Part shown: piece after piece, positions 44,569 through 54,181 of the stretch
How the letters are laid out: the number at the start of each line of letters is the position of its first letter
Numbering within the stretch: position 1 is the stretch's first letter
Source of the DNA: Gammaproteobacteria bacterium
Lineage (GTDB): Bacteria > Pseudomonadota > Gammaproteobacteria > Arenicellales > JAANXG01
Direction: 5' to 3'
Length of the DNA stretch: 64,000 nucleotides
Assembly (NCBI GenBank): GCA_024639325.1
Contig: JAHEIO010000008.1
Span: 1 to 64,000, forward strand
Position numbers and translations under genes: made by a program
The notes under the pieces: generated by a model
The model's database searches: none
Told to the model about the DNA's origin: nothing
The model's input: the letters and a program-made list of their open reading frames with translations, nothing else

Positions 44569-46410
44569 ATGCTTAAACCTGCCAAGTCAGAATCCGACGC
44601 GCCCGGAGACGGTAGAGACGCTTTCGAGTACATAGTTGTCGGCTCTGGAGCGGGGGGCGGCCCTTTGGCGGCGAACCTTGCGCTGTCCGGGTTTAAGGTT
44701 CTGTTACTGGAAGCCGGGGGTGACGATGAACCCTACAACTATCAAGTCCCTGCTTTTCACACCCTGGCTTCGGAAGATGACCGCTTGAGCTGGGATTTCT
44801 ACGTGCGCCATTATGCGGACGATGCCCAGCAGCAGCGTGATGAAAAGTTTACTTCGAAGCGCAAAGGCGTGCTCTACCCACGCGCCGGAACCCTGGGTGG
44901 CTGCACCGCACACCATGCCATGGTCACGATCTACCCCAACAACAGCGATTGGGATCAGATCGCCGAGGCGACCGGTGACGACAGCTGGATTAGTGACAAG
45001 ATGCGCGGCTATTTCGAGCGTTTAGAACGCTGCGAGTATGTGCCTGCTTCCGACACCGAAAGTCGGCACGGATTTCACGGATGGCTGGCGACAAACGTCG
45101 CCGATCCGGCAATGATAGTTGGGGACAAAGTTCTCAAAAAACTCATAATCGCCGCGGTGAAGGAATCTTATTCAGAGCTCCGCAAACCTTTCAAGCGGGC
45201 GTTTGAAAGACTGGGGCATGGTTTCGACCCGAATGATTGGCGTCTGGTCGAACGCGGCTCGGAGGGGATATGCGTGGCCCCCCTTTCCATATCCAGCGGA
45301 AAGCGCAGCGGAAGCCGAGAATACATTCGACACGCACAAAAGGCTTGCCCGGAAAATCTGACGGTAAGAACCGACGCTTTGGTATCGCGCATCGTTCTCG
45401 ATGCAGAGAATCGTGCGACGGGCGTGGAGTACATCGCGGGCAAAAGCTTATACGAAGCGGATCCGCGATCCGGGGGCGATGAAGTGGGCGAAGCGCATGT
45501 GGTTTCCGCCACCCGTGAGGTAATACTGAGCGGGGGTGCGTTCAACACACCTCAAATACTCAAGTTGTCAGGAATTGGGGCCAAAGAAGAGTTGGTTAGA
45601 CACGGAATAGACGTGAAAGTGGATCTTCCGGGGGTTGGCGAAAATCTGCAGGACCGGTACGAGGTGTGTGTAGTTTCCAGGTTACGGAAACGGCTGTCGG
45701 TATTAGAGGGCATGAAGTTTCATGCGCCGGCGGATAACGAAAGCGCCGACCCGCAGTTCAGTGAGTGGTTGAATGGAAAGGGCCCATACACTACGAATGG
45801 AGCGGTTATCGCGATAATGAAACGTTCTTTTCCAGAACGTCCGGATCCGGATTTGTTTATGTTTGGAATATTGGGAAACTTCAAAGGCTACTATCCGGGA
45901 TATTCCAGGAAAATTCTCGAAAACAAAACTTTTACATGGGCTATTCTAAAGGCGCATACTGAGAACAATGCCGGGCGCGTGACCTTGAAATCCGGTGATC
46001 CGCGTGATGCGCCCGATATCAACTTCAATTACTTTACCGAGGGTGCGGACAAAGATTTGGATTCCGTAGTGTCAGGAGTAAAAACCGTACGCAGAATCCT
46101 GGCTCGAAACAAAGACCTAGTGGAATATGAAATGCTGCCCGGACGGGATGTTGAAACAGACGAAGAGATTCGGCAGTTCGTTAGAGACAATGCTTGGGGT
46201 CACCATGCTTCTTGTTCGTGCAAAATGGGCCCTGTTAGCGACGCGATGGCGGTGGTCGACAGTAATTTTCGGGTCCATGGCACGCAAAACCTGCGCATCG
46301 TCGACGCATCGGTATTTCCCAAAATTCCCGGGTTCTTCATTGTGACTTCGGTGTATATGATAAGTGAAAAAGCCAGTGACGTGATCATTGCCGACGCGAG
46401 GCAAAAATAA
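44569..46410 (+). CDS. GMC-family FAD-dependent oxidoreductase
   Basis: 613 residues. FAD-binding start is FEYIVVGSGAGGGPLAANLA (about residues 19-38) followed by LLLEAGG. GMC motifs follow: PRAGTLGGCTAHHAMVTIYP, GAFNTPQILKLSGIG, and the C-terminal WGHHASCSCKMGP plus GTQNLRIVDASVFPKIPGFFIVTSVYMISEKASD with the catalytic His region. There is no signal peptide. GMC enzymes oxidise alcohols to aldehydes, either as oxidases that release H2O2 or as dehydrogenases. The position beside haem peroxidases and a cytochrome fits either a peroxide source or a dehydrogenase delivering electrons to the cytochrome. Substrate unknown. No good Shine-Dalgarno is seen. Confidence 0.88.
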   Translation: MLKPAKSESDAPGDGRDAFEYIVVGSGAGGGPLAANLALSGFKVLLLEAGGDDEPYNYQVPAFHTLASEDDRLSWDFYVRHYADDAQQQRDEKFTSKRKGVLYPRAGTLGGCTAHHAMVTIYPNNSDWDQIAEATGDDSWISDKMRGYFERLERCEYVPASDTESRHGFHGWLATNVADPAMIVGDKVLKKLIIAAVKESYSELRKPFKRAFERLGHGFDPNDWRLVERGSEGICVAPLSISSGKRSGSREYIRHAQKACPENLTVRTDALVSRIVLDAENRATGVEYIAGKSLYEADPRSGGDEVGEAHVVSATREVILSGGAFNTPQILKLSGIGAKEELVRHGIDVKVDLPGVGENLQDRYEVCVVSRLRKRLSVLEGMKFHAPADNESADPQFSEWLNGKGPYTTNGAVIAIMKRSFPERPDPDLFMFGILGNFKGYYPGYSRKILENKTFTWAILKAHTENNAGRVTLKSGDPRDAPDINFNYFTEGADKDLDSVVSGVKTVRRILARNKDLVEYEMLPGRDVETDEEIRQFVRDNAWGHHASCSCKMGPVSDAMAVVDSNFRVHGTQNLRIVDASVFPKIPGFFIVTSVYMISEKASDVIIADARQK

Positions 46411-46496
46411 TCACCAACGAACCGGGGCACCGCGGCTGTCGGATGGGGATTACCTCACCTTGAGCGCGTGCGCCATGGGGCCCATGGGCACCATGG

Positions 46497-47381
46497 TCAA
46501 TCGGTCTGCTTCGCATGCCGACCGGTGGACGTTAGGGTCAGCACGGAGTTTGCAATCAAAGCCGACAATACAACGCCCCCCCCGACTACCGTTTCCCTGG
46601 TTGCCGCCTCTCCTAAGGCCAACCAAACCAGAATCGGTGCCAGCACCGTTTCCAGCAGCATGAGCAGGCTGACCTCCGGTGCCGGGATGTATCGAGGTCC
46701 CAGTGTAATCAAAGCGAAAGATACCGGTAAAAGAACGAGACCCAGGAACATCATCAGACCCAGTCCCAAGTCGGTCATCGCCAGGGGCGCCGCCAGCGGA
46801 ATCGCCGCAACCGCGGACAACAGCTTTCCCAAGGACATCGCTGGCATCATGTTTACGGATTTTCGGTGGCGGATGATCACGAACGTGATGCCTAAACCCA
46901 TTGCAGTCACCAGAGCGAGCAGGTCGCCCAGCAGATGACCGCTTCTCAGGTCGTGGAAGACAATGATCACTATCCCCACGAAGGACAGTAAAATCGCGAC
47001 CCAGGTTCGCAGCGGCGGTTTTTCATTTAGCAAGATCCAGGAGAACAATGCCGTGAACAAAGGCGAGGTGGCTATTATGATCAGGGTATTGGCTACCGCC
47101 GTATTCGTAATCGAAAGAATGAATGCCAATGCCTGGACTGCCATTGTGATGCTGGCGATCACCACCCATCGATCCACATAAAGAAAGCGCCGCATTGCAC
47201 CGGGGCCTTCGATCACACGATAGATCACAACGAGCCCAAAACCCGTCAACAATCCTCTCCAGAATGCGATGGACCAGCCGCCGCCTCCTTCGCCCTGGAT
47301 CAGCCGAACGAGCAAGGCGTCCGGACACAAGAAAAGTACACCTAACGCGGTAACTGCGAAGCCAAAGCTGTGATCTTTCAA
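46497..47381 (-). CDS. EamA-family (DMT) transporter
   Basis: 294 residues with ten predicted membrane helices in two EamA repeats. Examples are LIIIATSPLFTALFSWILLNEKP ending repeat one and EVSLLMLLETVLAPILVWLALGEAAT ending repeat two, both with the typical Pro-Leu...LxE pattern. The family exports or imports amino acids, nucleosides and other small metabolites; the substrate cannot be predicted. It is a single gene, convergent with the GMC gene, and the c-di-GMP gene lies behind it on the same strand 170 bases upstream of its own end. Confidence 0.87.
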   Translation of the reverse strand: MKDHSFGFAVTALGVLFLCPDALLVRLIQGEGGGGWSIAFWRGLLTGFGLVVIYRVIEGPGAMRRFLYVDRWVVIASITMAVQALAFILSITNTAVANTLIIIATSPLFTALFSWILLNEKPPLRTWVAILLSFVGIVIIVFHDLRSGHLLGDLLALVTAMGLGITFVIIRHRKSVNMMPAMSLGKLLSAVAAIPLAAPLAMTDLGLGLMMFLGLVLLPVSFALITLGPRYIPAPEVSLLMLLETVLAPILVWLALGEAATRETVVGGGVVLSALIANSVLTLTSTGRHAKQTD

Positions 47382-47469
47382 TGACGAAACCTGACCAAAA
47401 ATCCGAGTCCGTTTCTTTTGTTATTCTTATGCTCCCACGTTGAGGACCCTCTGCCAAGGGTCGCCCCGG

Positions 47470-47508
47470 GTTTCAATTAGACGAGGTTTCAATTAGACGA
47501 GGTGTCAA
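47470..47508. repeat. Short tandem repeat
   Basis: A 16-base unit, GTTTCAATTAGACGAG, occurs twice in a row (47470-47485, 47486-47501), followed by a partial GTGTCAAT. It lies in the gap between the EamA start and the GGDEF-EAL stop. It is too short and has no spacers, so it is not a CRISPR array. Confidence 0.7.
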
Positions 47509-47554
47509 TATCCTCCGTCCGTTCAATGACCCGTGCCGAATGCTCGGAGCGTCA

Positions 47555-49762
47555 TCACGCAACGGTGCTCAGTTGGGCGCGCAGGCTGGGCGCCGGGTCT
47601 GGAGAGCGCAACAGCTGCTCGAGTGACGTCAACGGTATGGGTTCGGAAAGGATAACGCCCTGGGCATACGGGCATTTCATTTCCCGCAGGCGCATCAGCT
47701 GGTCGGTGCGCTCGACCCCCTGGGCGATAACCGAAAGATTCAAGCTCAAACCCAGGCTGACGATCGCTTTGGCAAGATCGGTCTCCACCGCAGCCTCGGT
47801 GAGCCCGGAGACGAATAGCGGGTGTATCTTGATCACGTCCACCGGGAAGCGATTGAGGTAGGTGAGAGACGAGTAGCCGGTGCCGAAATCGTCGAGCGCC
47901 AGCCGGACCCCAAGCGACTTAAATGTGTGCATCACCGAACGGGAATCATTAATTGCGGTGAACGCCGCGCTTTCCGAGACTTCCAGCACCACTCGCTTAG
48001 GCTGGATGCCGGAGGTCTGTATAGCGTTCTGCAGGTCCGCAGTGATCTTCGGATCACTCAGCCGCGACGGCAACACGTTCAGATGCAAGTCCAAACTCCA
48101 GTCGTTTCGGGGCACCGTGAGTTCCTGAAGAGTTCTACAAGCCTCGTCGAACACCCAACGGTCTATATCCGATATCGAGCCGGACTGCTCGGCGATGGGC
48201 ACAAACGCGCTGGCCGGCAACATGCCTCGTTTTGGATGCCGCCAGCGTATCAGGGCCTCAAGCGCCGTGATGCGTCCGCTGTCGAGAGAGAAAATCGGCT
48301 GAAAGGCCAGTTCGAATTCTTCTTGTTCCAGCGCCCGCCACAATTCGGCCTCGAGATCGGAATGATCACGGGTATCTGCATCCAAGTTTTGCTTGAACAC
48401 AACGGTTCTGGCTTTGCCCGACCGCTTGGCTATTCGCATCGCCGTGTTCGCGTTGCGCAGAAGATCAGTGCCCGTCTTGGACTCAAGCCCCTCCAGCGCG
48501 ATGCCGACGCTGATGGTCAGCTTGACCGTTTTATCCCGAACACTGGTTACGTAAGGCTCCGACAGTTTCTTGTGCAGGCGTTCGGCCGTGCAAGCTACGT
48601 CAGCGGAGGAGCGAATGCCTTCGATCATGATGGCAAACTCATCGCCGCCTAAACGCGCCGCCGTGTCCGTCGTGCGCAGACAACTTCGCATGCGCCGGCC
48701 AAGCTCAACCAGGACTTCATCACCCGCGAAATGTCCCAGGTTGTCGTTGATCGATTTGAAATCGTCGACATCAACGAACAACAAGGCCACCCTCTTGCCG
48801 CCCCGCCGCTGACGGGAAATCCCCTGCTCCAAGTGATCAAGAAAATAGAAGCGGTTCGGAAGCGAGGTCAGCGTGTCGTGCAGCGCTTGATAAGCGCTTC
48901 GTGACGCGGTCAGCCGCTGCTCCTCGTACAGCTGAGCGTTGGCGATGGCCGAAGCGGCCTGCTCGGCAAACAGGCTGAGAGCGCGCAGGTCGTGCTGCGT
49001 ATAGTTATGCTCGGCGGTGGCGTCCACCTGCAGTACACCGAGCAATGTTTCACGATGAATCAGCGGTACGCACATGGTGTTCGACGACGATTCCCGAGGA
49101 TTGCCCTTGGCATCGGTGAGCGTTTCCGAGGCGAGCAGCGGCTCCCGCGAGTTCGCTACCCGACCCGCCAACCCTTCTCCAAAACGAACGGTCTGATTTG
49201 TGTTCCCGGTCACGCCGCGAAGCTGGTCTTCCGCCTGCACCATCATGATCGACGACGCCCGGCATTCGAGCAGATCGTGGGCACATCGGCTGATGGTATC
49301 TAGCACGCCCTGAAGATCCAGATTCAGGTTTAACGCCTTACCCGCCTTGAGAAGAAAGCTGATCTCGCGGAGCCGGTTGGTCAGTGAAGCCGTCAACACC
49401 CGCTCCGACACCAGCAGCTCGGTCAGACGTCTCAGCTGCATCTCCTTTTCCAGGGCATAGCCGCTGAACAGGAAGACCAGCAGCAGCAGAGCGACCTGCA
49501 GCAATTCTGGACGAAACCAGTCGGACTCGAACTCGCTGAGCCCCAGGGTGATGAATACCAGCACGACCGAGACCGAAACCAGCAGCAGCAGGGCGGTGAT
49601 CCAGAGCTGCAACCGTCTTTTTTCCACCGCCTCCAGCGTGGGCGTGTGGAAATCTCGGAGCCCCGCGATTCGGGCGGTTCTCTCGATGTCCGCCTGGGAG
49701 TTCGAACCCCGACGCGCCCCCGCGGCCGAAGAATCTGGATTTTTTTTCATACGTTTCTCCAC
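47555..49762 (-). CDS. Membrane GAF-GGDEF-EAL c-di-GMP protein with altered EAL site
   Basis: 735 residues. Two membrane helices (about 52-75 and 85-102) are followed by a coil, a GAF domain (about 140-285), GGDEF (about 295-455) and EAL (about 475-720). The GGDEF site is intact (RLGGDEFAIM) and has the inhibitory RxxD (RTTD) five residues before it. In EAL the motif EALIRW, Asn in HLNVLP, Glu in EVSES and DDFGTGYSS are kept. However, the KID motif reads KIH (His647), and the EGVE motif reads QGVE (Gln681), replacing the Glu reported as essential in RocR-type phosphodiesterases. So it probably makes c-di-GMP and has a weak or dead phosphodiesterase. It is divergent from the PilZ co-polymerase gene. 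Confidence 0.92.
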   Translation of the reverse strand: MEKRMKKNPDSSAAGARRGSNSQADIERTARIAGLRDFHTPTLEAVEKRRLQLWITALLLLVSVSVVLVFITLGLSEFESDWFRPELLQVALLLLVFLFSGYALEKEMQLRRLTELLVSERVLTASLTNRLREISFLLKAGKALNLNLDLQGVLDTISRCAHDLLECRASSIMMVQAEDQLRGVTGNTNQTVRFGEGLAGRVANSREPLLASETLTDAKGNPRESSSNTMCVPLIHRETLLGVLQVDATAEHNYTQHDLRALSLFAEQAASAIANAQLYEEQRLTASRSAYQALHDTLTSLPNRFYFLDHLEQGISRQRRGGKRVALLFVDVDDFKSINDNLGHFAGDEVLVELGRRMRSCLRTTDTAARLGGDEFAIMIEGIRSSADVACTAERLHKKLSEPYVTSVRDKTVKLTISVGIALEGLESKTGTDLLRNANTAMRIAKRSGKARTVVFKQNLDADTRDHSDLEAELWRALEQEEFELAFQPIFSLDSGRITALEALIRWRHPKRGMLPASAFVPIAEQSGSISDIDRWVFDEACRTLQELTVPRNDWSLDLHLNVLPSRLSDPKITADLQNAIQTSGIQPKRVVLEVSESAAFTAINDSRSVMHTFKSLGVRLALDDFGTGYSSLTYLNRFPVDVIKIHPLFVSGLTEAAVETDLAKAIVSLGLSLNLSVIAQGVERTDQLMRLREMKCPYAQGVILSEPIPLTSLEQLLRSPDPAPSLRAQLSTVA

Positions 49763-50138
49763 CTATCAAAAAGTGTAGCGCCGATAATGGAAAATGCGAC
49801 CGAAATCAGGTCCCGCAGCGAAAAATCTCGGCCGTGCCCTGCCCGGATAAATCAATATGCCGGCGATCAGCCCGTTCGCCGCCGGCGCACCCGTGAATCA
49901 ACTAGTTACCGTGAGAATTAAGACTATACTTTAACCTATAAACGGTAGTCATTAACTGACGAAGAGTCCAGATTGAGTGCCATCTGGAACAGGGTAAACG
50001 CAGTGAATCAAGAGATGCCCTTCAATGGCAGCGCGTCTGTTGCGCCTATTTACGGCAGCAATCTGCTTTTGTCTACTTTGCCGAATTTGAACACCGACTG
50101 AACATCTTGCTGGAAACAGGAAAAAGGTATAGACGGAC
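49763..50138. other. Divergent promoter region of the c-di-GMP/polysaccharide locus
   Basis: 376 bases between the divergent GGDEF-EAL and PilZ-HlyD genes. AT-rich stretch around 49910-49950 (TATACTTTAACCTATAA) is a candidate -10 region on the + strand. No gene or clear operator repeat is visible. Confidence 0.4.
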
Positions 50139-51533
50139 ATGTCCGCCGCCGTAAGCGAACTCAATTACCTCCGCAAAGCCCACCGGGTAAACCTCCCGAT
50201 GGTGATCGAGATCGATGGTAAGAACTACAAGGCGGCGGACTGGTCGGTCGCGGGCGTCGGCATAGAAGGATTTGACATAGACCTCGGAATAAACCAGGTG
50301 ATCGCGGCGCGCTGCGTGCTGCCGATGCCGGATTCTTTTATTACGCTCAAGGTCGAGCTGCAGTTGAAGGCCCGGCGTCGTGACGTTGCCGGTTTCGAGT
50401 TCAAAAACATCAAACAACGTCAGAAACGCGTGCTTCGACACTACATCGAAAGCGCCATCGAGGGAAAGATAGATAATGTCGAAGACCTCATCTCCGTGGT
50501 CACGACTCCCGGTCTCGCTTCTCCCATCGAAGACGCCCTCAATCTGACGGAACTCGAAGCGGAATCGCTGTTCAAGCGGTTCAAAGCCAAAAGCTATGTT
50601 TCCATCGGTCTCGGCATACTGTTCGTGATTACGGTGATGATCGTCCTTTTCTACAACACGGTATACCGCATACACGCCACCGGTCTTGTCAGCGGCAACA
50701 TCGAGCGCGTCACCGCCAACTCGGGCGGTATCGTCGAAACGATTCTTGCGGGTCCGAATTCGTATATCGATGCCGGAACGCCAATGTTCACGATTGAAGA
50801 CCCAAGTATAGGGATCGAACTCGAGAATGTTCGCATGGCCCTGGGCAACATCGATGATCAGATAGATTTACTGGGCTATAAAACTGATCGCGGCGTGAGC
50901 GGACTGGTTGAGTCGCTCAGGCGGAAATTACAGAAAAAGGAACAGGAATATGAGAACGCACGCGAACTGTTCGACAAACGTATCATATCGATCAAAGACT
51001 TAAGTTTCGTCGAGAACCAATATCATCAGGCCTCCGTGAGCTACCAGCGCGCCGTCGAAGAGGCGGAACAGGGCCGTTCCGGAGTTGCGGCTCAGATCGA
51101 CCAGCTGCGGCGCGAAAAAACCGCCCTGGTGACCCAGCGGGACGCTCTGCTGCAGCGTCAGGCCCGGCAAACCGTGGCCTCTCCGGTCAAAGGGAAGGTA
51201 TTCCACGTCGAGCATTCCGCGGGCGAGTACGTCACCCCCAACGACATCATGGTGCTCATCGAAAAAAACAGCCCTCCCAACGTGCTGGTGAAATTGTTGA
51301 CCGAAGATGCCCTCAAAATCAGGATCGGCATGGATGCCGATGTCTACGTCCCAGCGACGGACGTGGAATATGTCGCCAAGGTCATCGCCGTCGGTTACTC
51401 TTCGGTCAACGGCCAGGCCACGGCGACCCAGGAGGCCAGCCTGAACGAAACGCTCATCAGGCTCGAGTTCGTGGACAAGCGCGTCCGCCTGCCGGCGAAT
51501 ACGCGCGTCAAGGTCTGGATCAAGACGCTTTAG
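50139..51533 (+). CDS. PilZ-HlyD c-di-GMP-binding polysaccharide co-polymerase (Alg44-like)
   Basis: 464 residues. The N-terminal PilZ domain has both c-di-GMP-binding motifs: RKAHR (Arg12-Arg16) and DWSVAG (Asp34-Ser36-Gly39). A membrane helix follows (about 152-173, SIGLGILFVITVMIVLFYN), then a periplasmic membrane-fusion (HlyD-like) part with a biotinyl-lipoyl-like half (SGGIVETILAGPNSYIDAGTPMFTIEDP), a coiled coil (about 240-345) and the matching half (ASPVKGKVFHVEHSAGEYV). This is the architecture of Alg44, which activates alginate polymerisation when c-di-GMP binds. The GT2 synthase gene follows 8 bases after its stop. Confidence 0.9.
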   Translation: MSAAVSELNYLRKAHRVNLPMVIEIDGKNYKAADWSVAGVGIEGFDIDLGINQVIAARCVLPMPDSFITLKVELQLKARRRDVAGFEFKNIKQRQKRVLRHYIESAIEGKIDNVEDLISVVTTPGLASPIEDALNLTELEAESLFKRFKAKSYVSIGLGILFVITVMIVLFYNTVYRIHATGLVSGNIERVTANSGGIVETILAGPNSYIDAGTPMFTIEDPSIGIELENVRMALGNIDDQIDLLGYKTDRGVSGLVESLRRKLQKKEQEYENARELFDKRIISIKDLSFVENQYHQASVSYQRAVEEAEQGRSGVAAQIDQLRREKTALVTQRDALLQRQARQTVASPVKGKVFHVEHSAGEYVTPNDIMVLIEKNSPPNVLVKLLTEDALKIRIGMDADVYVPATDVEYVAKVIAVGYSSVNGQATATQEASLNETLIRLEFVDKRVRLPANTRVKVWIKTL

Positions 51534-51541
51534 CCGCAGCC

Positions 51542-54181
51542 GTGGTCAGACGATTCGGACGCAAAGAGGGGCTGATCTCCTTCATCATCCCGGGAATCTC
51601 GTACTCGCTGATCGCATTCGGTATCGGCTACTCCATGTGGCCATATTTTTACTACGTGAAGAACGAAACGTTTGTCGTGCTTGGGGCTTTTGCGCTGTGG
51701 CGTTACGGATGGCAGTTGACCCACTATGTTCGTTCGACCATGTACGCCCTGTTTTACTACCCTAAACTCAAGAGAATCGTGGCCGGCATTCCCGACCAGA
51801 GCAAATATCCGGCGCACATTTTCTTCGTGATACCTTCCTTCAAGGAAGAGCCCTGGGTCTCCATCGAGACGTTTCAGTCGATATTCTCGGAATTGTCCAG
51901 CGTACCGTGCCGGGCGACCCTGATCGTGTCCACAGGGTCCGATCAGGACGATGCAATTATTGCTGCCACTTTCGATGCCCATCCTGTGCGCCACAAGACA
52001 GAGCTGATACTGCAGCGCCAGACCCAGGGCAAACGAATCGCCATGGGTCACGCGCTGCGCGCGGTCGCCAGACGATACGAGGAGGAACCCAACAGCATCA
52101 CCATTTTCATGGACGGCGACAGCTATCTGGAAAGCCACACCCTCGAGAAGACCATTCCTTTCTTTAGCACCTTCCGAGATCTTGGAGCGCTGACCACCAA
52201 CGAGGTCGCCTACATCAACACGCACTCCAGTTGGTACAAAGAGTGGTTCAACCTGAAATTCGGCCAGCGCCACGTGCTGTTTCAGTCGCAGTCGCTGTCC
52301 AACAAAGTGCTCACCCTGACCGGTCGCTTCTCGATGTTTCGAACCTCCGTCATCATCAAGGAGGAGTTTATCAAGCAGCTTGAAACGGATGTGATCACGC
52401 ACTGGCGGCACGGCAAGTTCAAATTTCTCATGGGCGACGATAAAACCACATGGTTTTATCTTTTGAAGAACGGATGGAACATGCTGTACATTCCCGACGT
52501 CACCACGTACTCCCTGGAGAGCCGCGATGCGAATTTCCTGTCCGTCAGCACCTCCCTGCCGTATCGTTGGTACGGCAATACGCTGCGCAATAATGACCGG
52601 GCGCTCGCCCTGGGCTGGCGCACGACCGGTCTGTTTACCTGGATCGCCATCCTCGATCAGAGGCTCTCCATGTGGACCTCCCTGGTTGGTATCACCGGCG
52701 CGGTGATACTGTCCATATTCAACTCCTTCATCTACCTTCCGTTCTACCTTGCGTGGGTGTTTGGGGTGCGGGTCATTCAAATGTTCGTGATCGCGGTTCG
52801 CGGCCATCCGGTAAGCATGCTGACCATTCCGCTGATGCTGTACAGCCAATGGTTTGGCGCCATCGTCAAAATACGGGCGTACTTCAATCTTTCCGATCAA
52901 AAATGGTCGAAGGGCGGCGCCAAACAGACCAGCGACGACAACGTCGTGATGATCGATCACGCGCTGGTGCGATGGCTGCCTTCGTACCTGATGTATTTTT
53001 CGTACGCGGTGTTCTTTTTCGCCCTGCTGCTGGCCCAGGGCGCCGTTTCCATGCCGGACCTCGCGTTCTTCAACCAGTCCGATCGTGAGGCGGTCGTTGA
53101 AGCGCAATTCTACGGCGTCACGCCTGACGATGACCGAGATGACGCGCTCGCTCTGCAGGACATCATCGACCGCTTGCCGGACGGGGAGAATACGGTGATA
53201 CGCTTGCCGCGCGGAAAATTGGATTTTTATAAACCGATCCGCCTGAAAAGCCACATCAGCCTGCACGGGCACGGGCCCCGGGAAACGCAAATCGTCTCGC
53301 ACCTCAAACGGCCGGCGGAGGCGGTTATATCTTTTCACGGCAGATTGGGAGATCGTATAGGCACGCTAATAAGGGACGCCCGTCCCGGCGATCGTAACCT
53401 TCATCTGTCACGCACCAACGACATCCGCCGGGGAGATCTTTTACTGCTTGAAATGCCGAACGACCGGCGTTTCCTGGAAGCGCTAAACAGCAGGCACTGG
53501 AACAAAAAGTACCCGTACCTCAGGAAGGTACTGGTCGAGGTCGAACGCGTTCACGGCAACACGGTTGTTACGCGCCATCCCGTGGGATTGCCCTTGGAGA
53601 GTTCTGCTACGCGCGTGCTCGAAGTCATTCCAGCCACACAAGTTCGGCTCAAGGGATTCACTCTTGAACAGCGCGTCCCCGGCGCGTCCCCGGCCCAGGT
53701 GCAATTCGAGTACGAAAACTCACACCCAGACTACGCCGTCGACGCAATTAGCGGCCAATGGGCGGAGCGCTGCCTGATCGAGGACCTGCACATCCTTGAC
53801 AGCGGCCGCCACCCGCTGGCCTTCGATAACGTCTACGCCTGCCGCGTCAGGGACCTGGTGATCAACGGGGCGTGGAACAAGGGCAAACGGGGCCACGGTT
53901 ATGTGAAACTGTCCCGCACCTTCCACAGCCGCTTTACGGACAGCGAGGTCAACCACATCCGGCACATCGTCCTGCAGTGGAGCTCGGCCTTCAATACGCT
54001 GCAGAATATCAGGACCGGTGTGGACGTGAACCTGCACGGCGGTTATACGCATCACAACATCGTTCGGGACATTGACTTCGACATCCCGGCGGGCCACCCG
54101 TGGTCGGGGATCGTACGAACGCCATCCGACGCCCGCTGGGCGCCGCCGGATGGCGAAAACCTAATCCTAGTTGACGACTAG
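51542..54181 (+). CDS. GT2 polysaccharide synthase (Alg8-like) fused to a beta-helix domain
   Basis: 879 residues from a GTG start. N-terminal helices (about 10-60) lead into a GT2 domain: FFVIPSFKEEPW, Asp191-Gly-Asp193 in FMDGDS, TGRFSMFR, GDDKTTW and a RWYGNTLRNN region that takes the place of the QxxRW motif. C-terminal helices (about 365-430 and 480-505) form the channel. This core resembles mannuronan synthase Alg8. Unusually, residues about 515-879 add a parallel beta-helix domain (DDALALQDIIDRLP, VIRLPRGKLDFYKPIRLKSHISLHGHG) like pectate-lyase-type or AlgG-type modifying enzymes. It should face the periplasm and could cut, epimerise or guide the nascent polymer. It is coupled to the PilZ-HlyD gene and overlaps the convergent TolC-like gene by 15 bases. 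Confidence 0.88.
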   Translation: MVRRFGRKEGLISFIIPGISYSLIAFGIGYSMWPYFYYVKNETFVVLGAFALWRYGWQLTHYVRSTMYALFYYPKLKRIVAGIPDQSKYPAHIFFVIPSFKEEPWVSIETFQSIFSELSSVPCRATLIVSTGSDQDDAIIAATFDAHPVRHKTELILQRQTQGKRIAMGHALRAVARRYEEEPNSITIFMDGDSYLESHTLEKTIPFFSTFRDLGALTTNEVAYINTHSSWYKEWFNLKFGQRHVLFQSQSLSNKVLTLTGRFSMFRTSVIIKEEFIKQLETDVITHWRHGKFKFLMGDDKTTWFYLLKNGWNMLYIPDVTTYSLESRDANFLSVSTSLPYRWYGNTLRNNDRALALGWRTTGLFTWIAILDQRLSMWTSLVGITGAVILSIFNSFIYLPFYLAWVFGVRVIQMFVIAVRGHPVSMLTIPLMLYSQWFGAIVKIRAYFNLSDQKWSKGGAKQTSDDNVVMIDHALVRWLPSYLMYFSYAVFFFALLLAQGAVSMPDLAFFNQSDREAVVEAQFYGVTPDDDRDDALALQDIIDRLPDGENTVIRLPRGKLDFYKPIRLKSHISLHGHGPRETQIVSHLKRPAEAVISFHGRLGDRIGTLIRDARPGDRNLHLSRTNDIRRGDLLLLEMPNDRRFLEALNSRHWNKKYPYLRKVLVEVERVHGNTVVTRHPVGLPLESSATRVLEVIPATQVRLKGFTLEQRVPGASPAQVQFEYENSHPDYAVDAISGQWAERCLIEDLHILDSGRHPLAFDNVYACRVRDLVINGAWNKGKRGHGYVKLSRTFHSRFTDSEVNHIRHIVLQWSSAFNTLQNIRTGVDVNLHGGYTHHNIVRDIDFDIPAGHPWSGIVRTPSDARWAPPDGENLILVDD

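Noticed and set aside
47470-47508. Possible CRISPR array
   Set aside because: Two adjacent 16-base units with no spacers are a tandem repeat, not a CRISPR array.
47822-48652. 276-residue open frame on the + strand
   Set aside because: Antisense to the GGDEF-EAL gene; the real coding frame has clear catalytic motifs.
51530-53338. 602-residue open frame on the - strand
   Set aside because: Full antisense shadow of the GT2 synthase gene with basic, low-complexity composition.
50139-54181. Complete alginate operon
   Set aside because: Only Alg44- and Alg8-like parts are present; AlgD, AlgK, AlgE, AlgX and AlgL are absent from the window.
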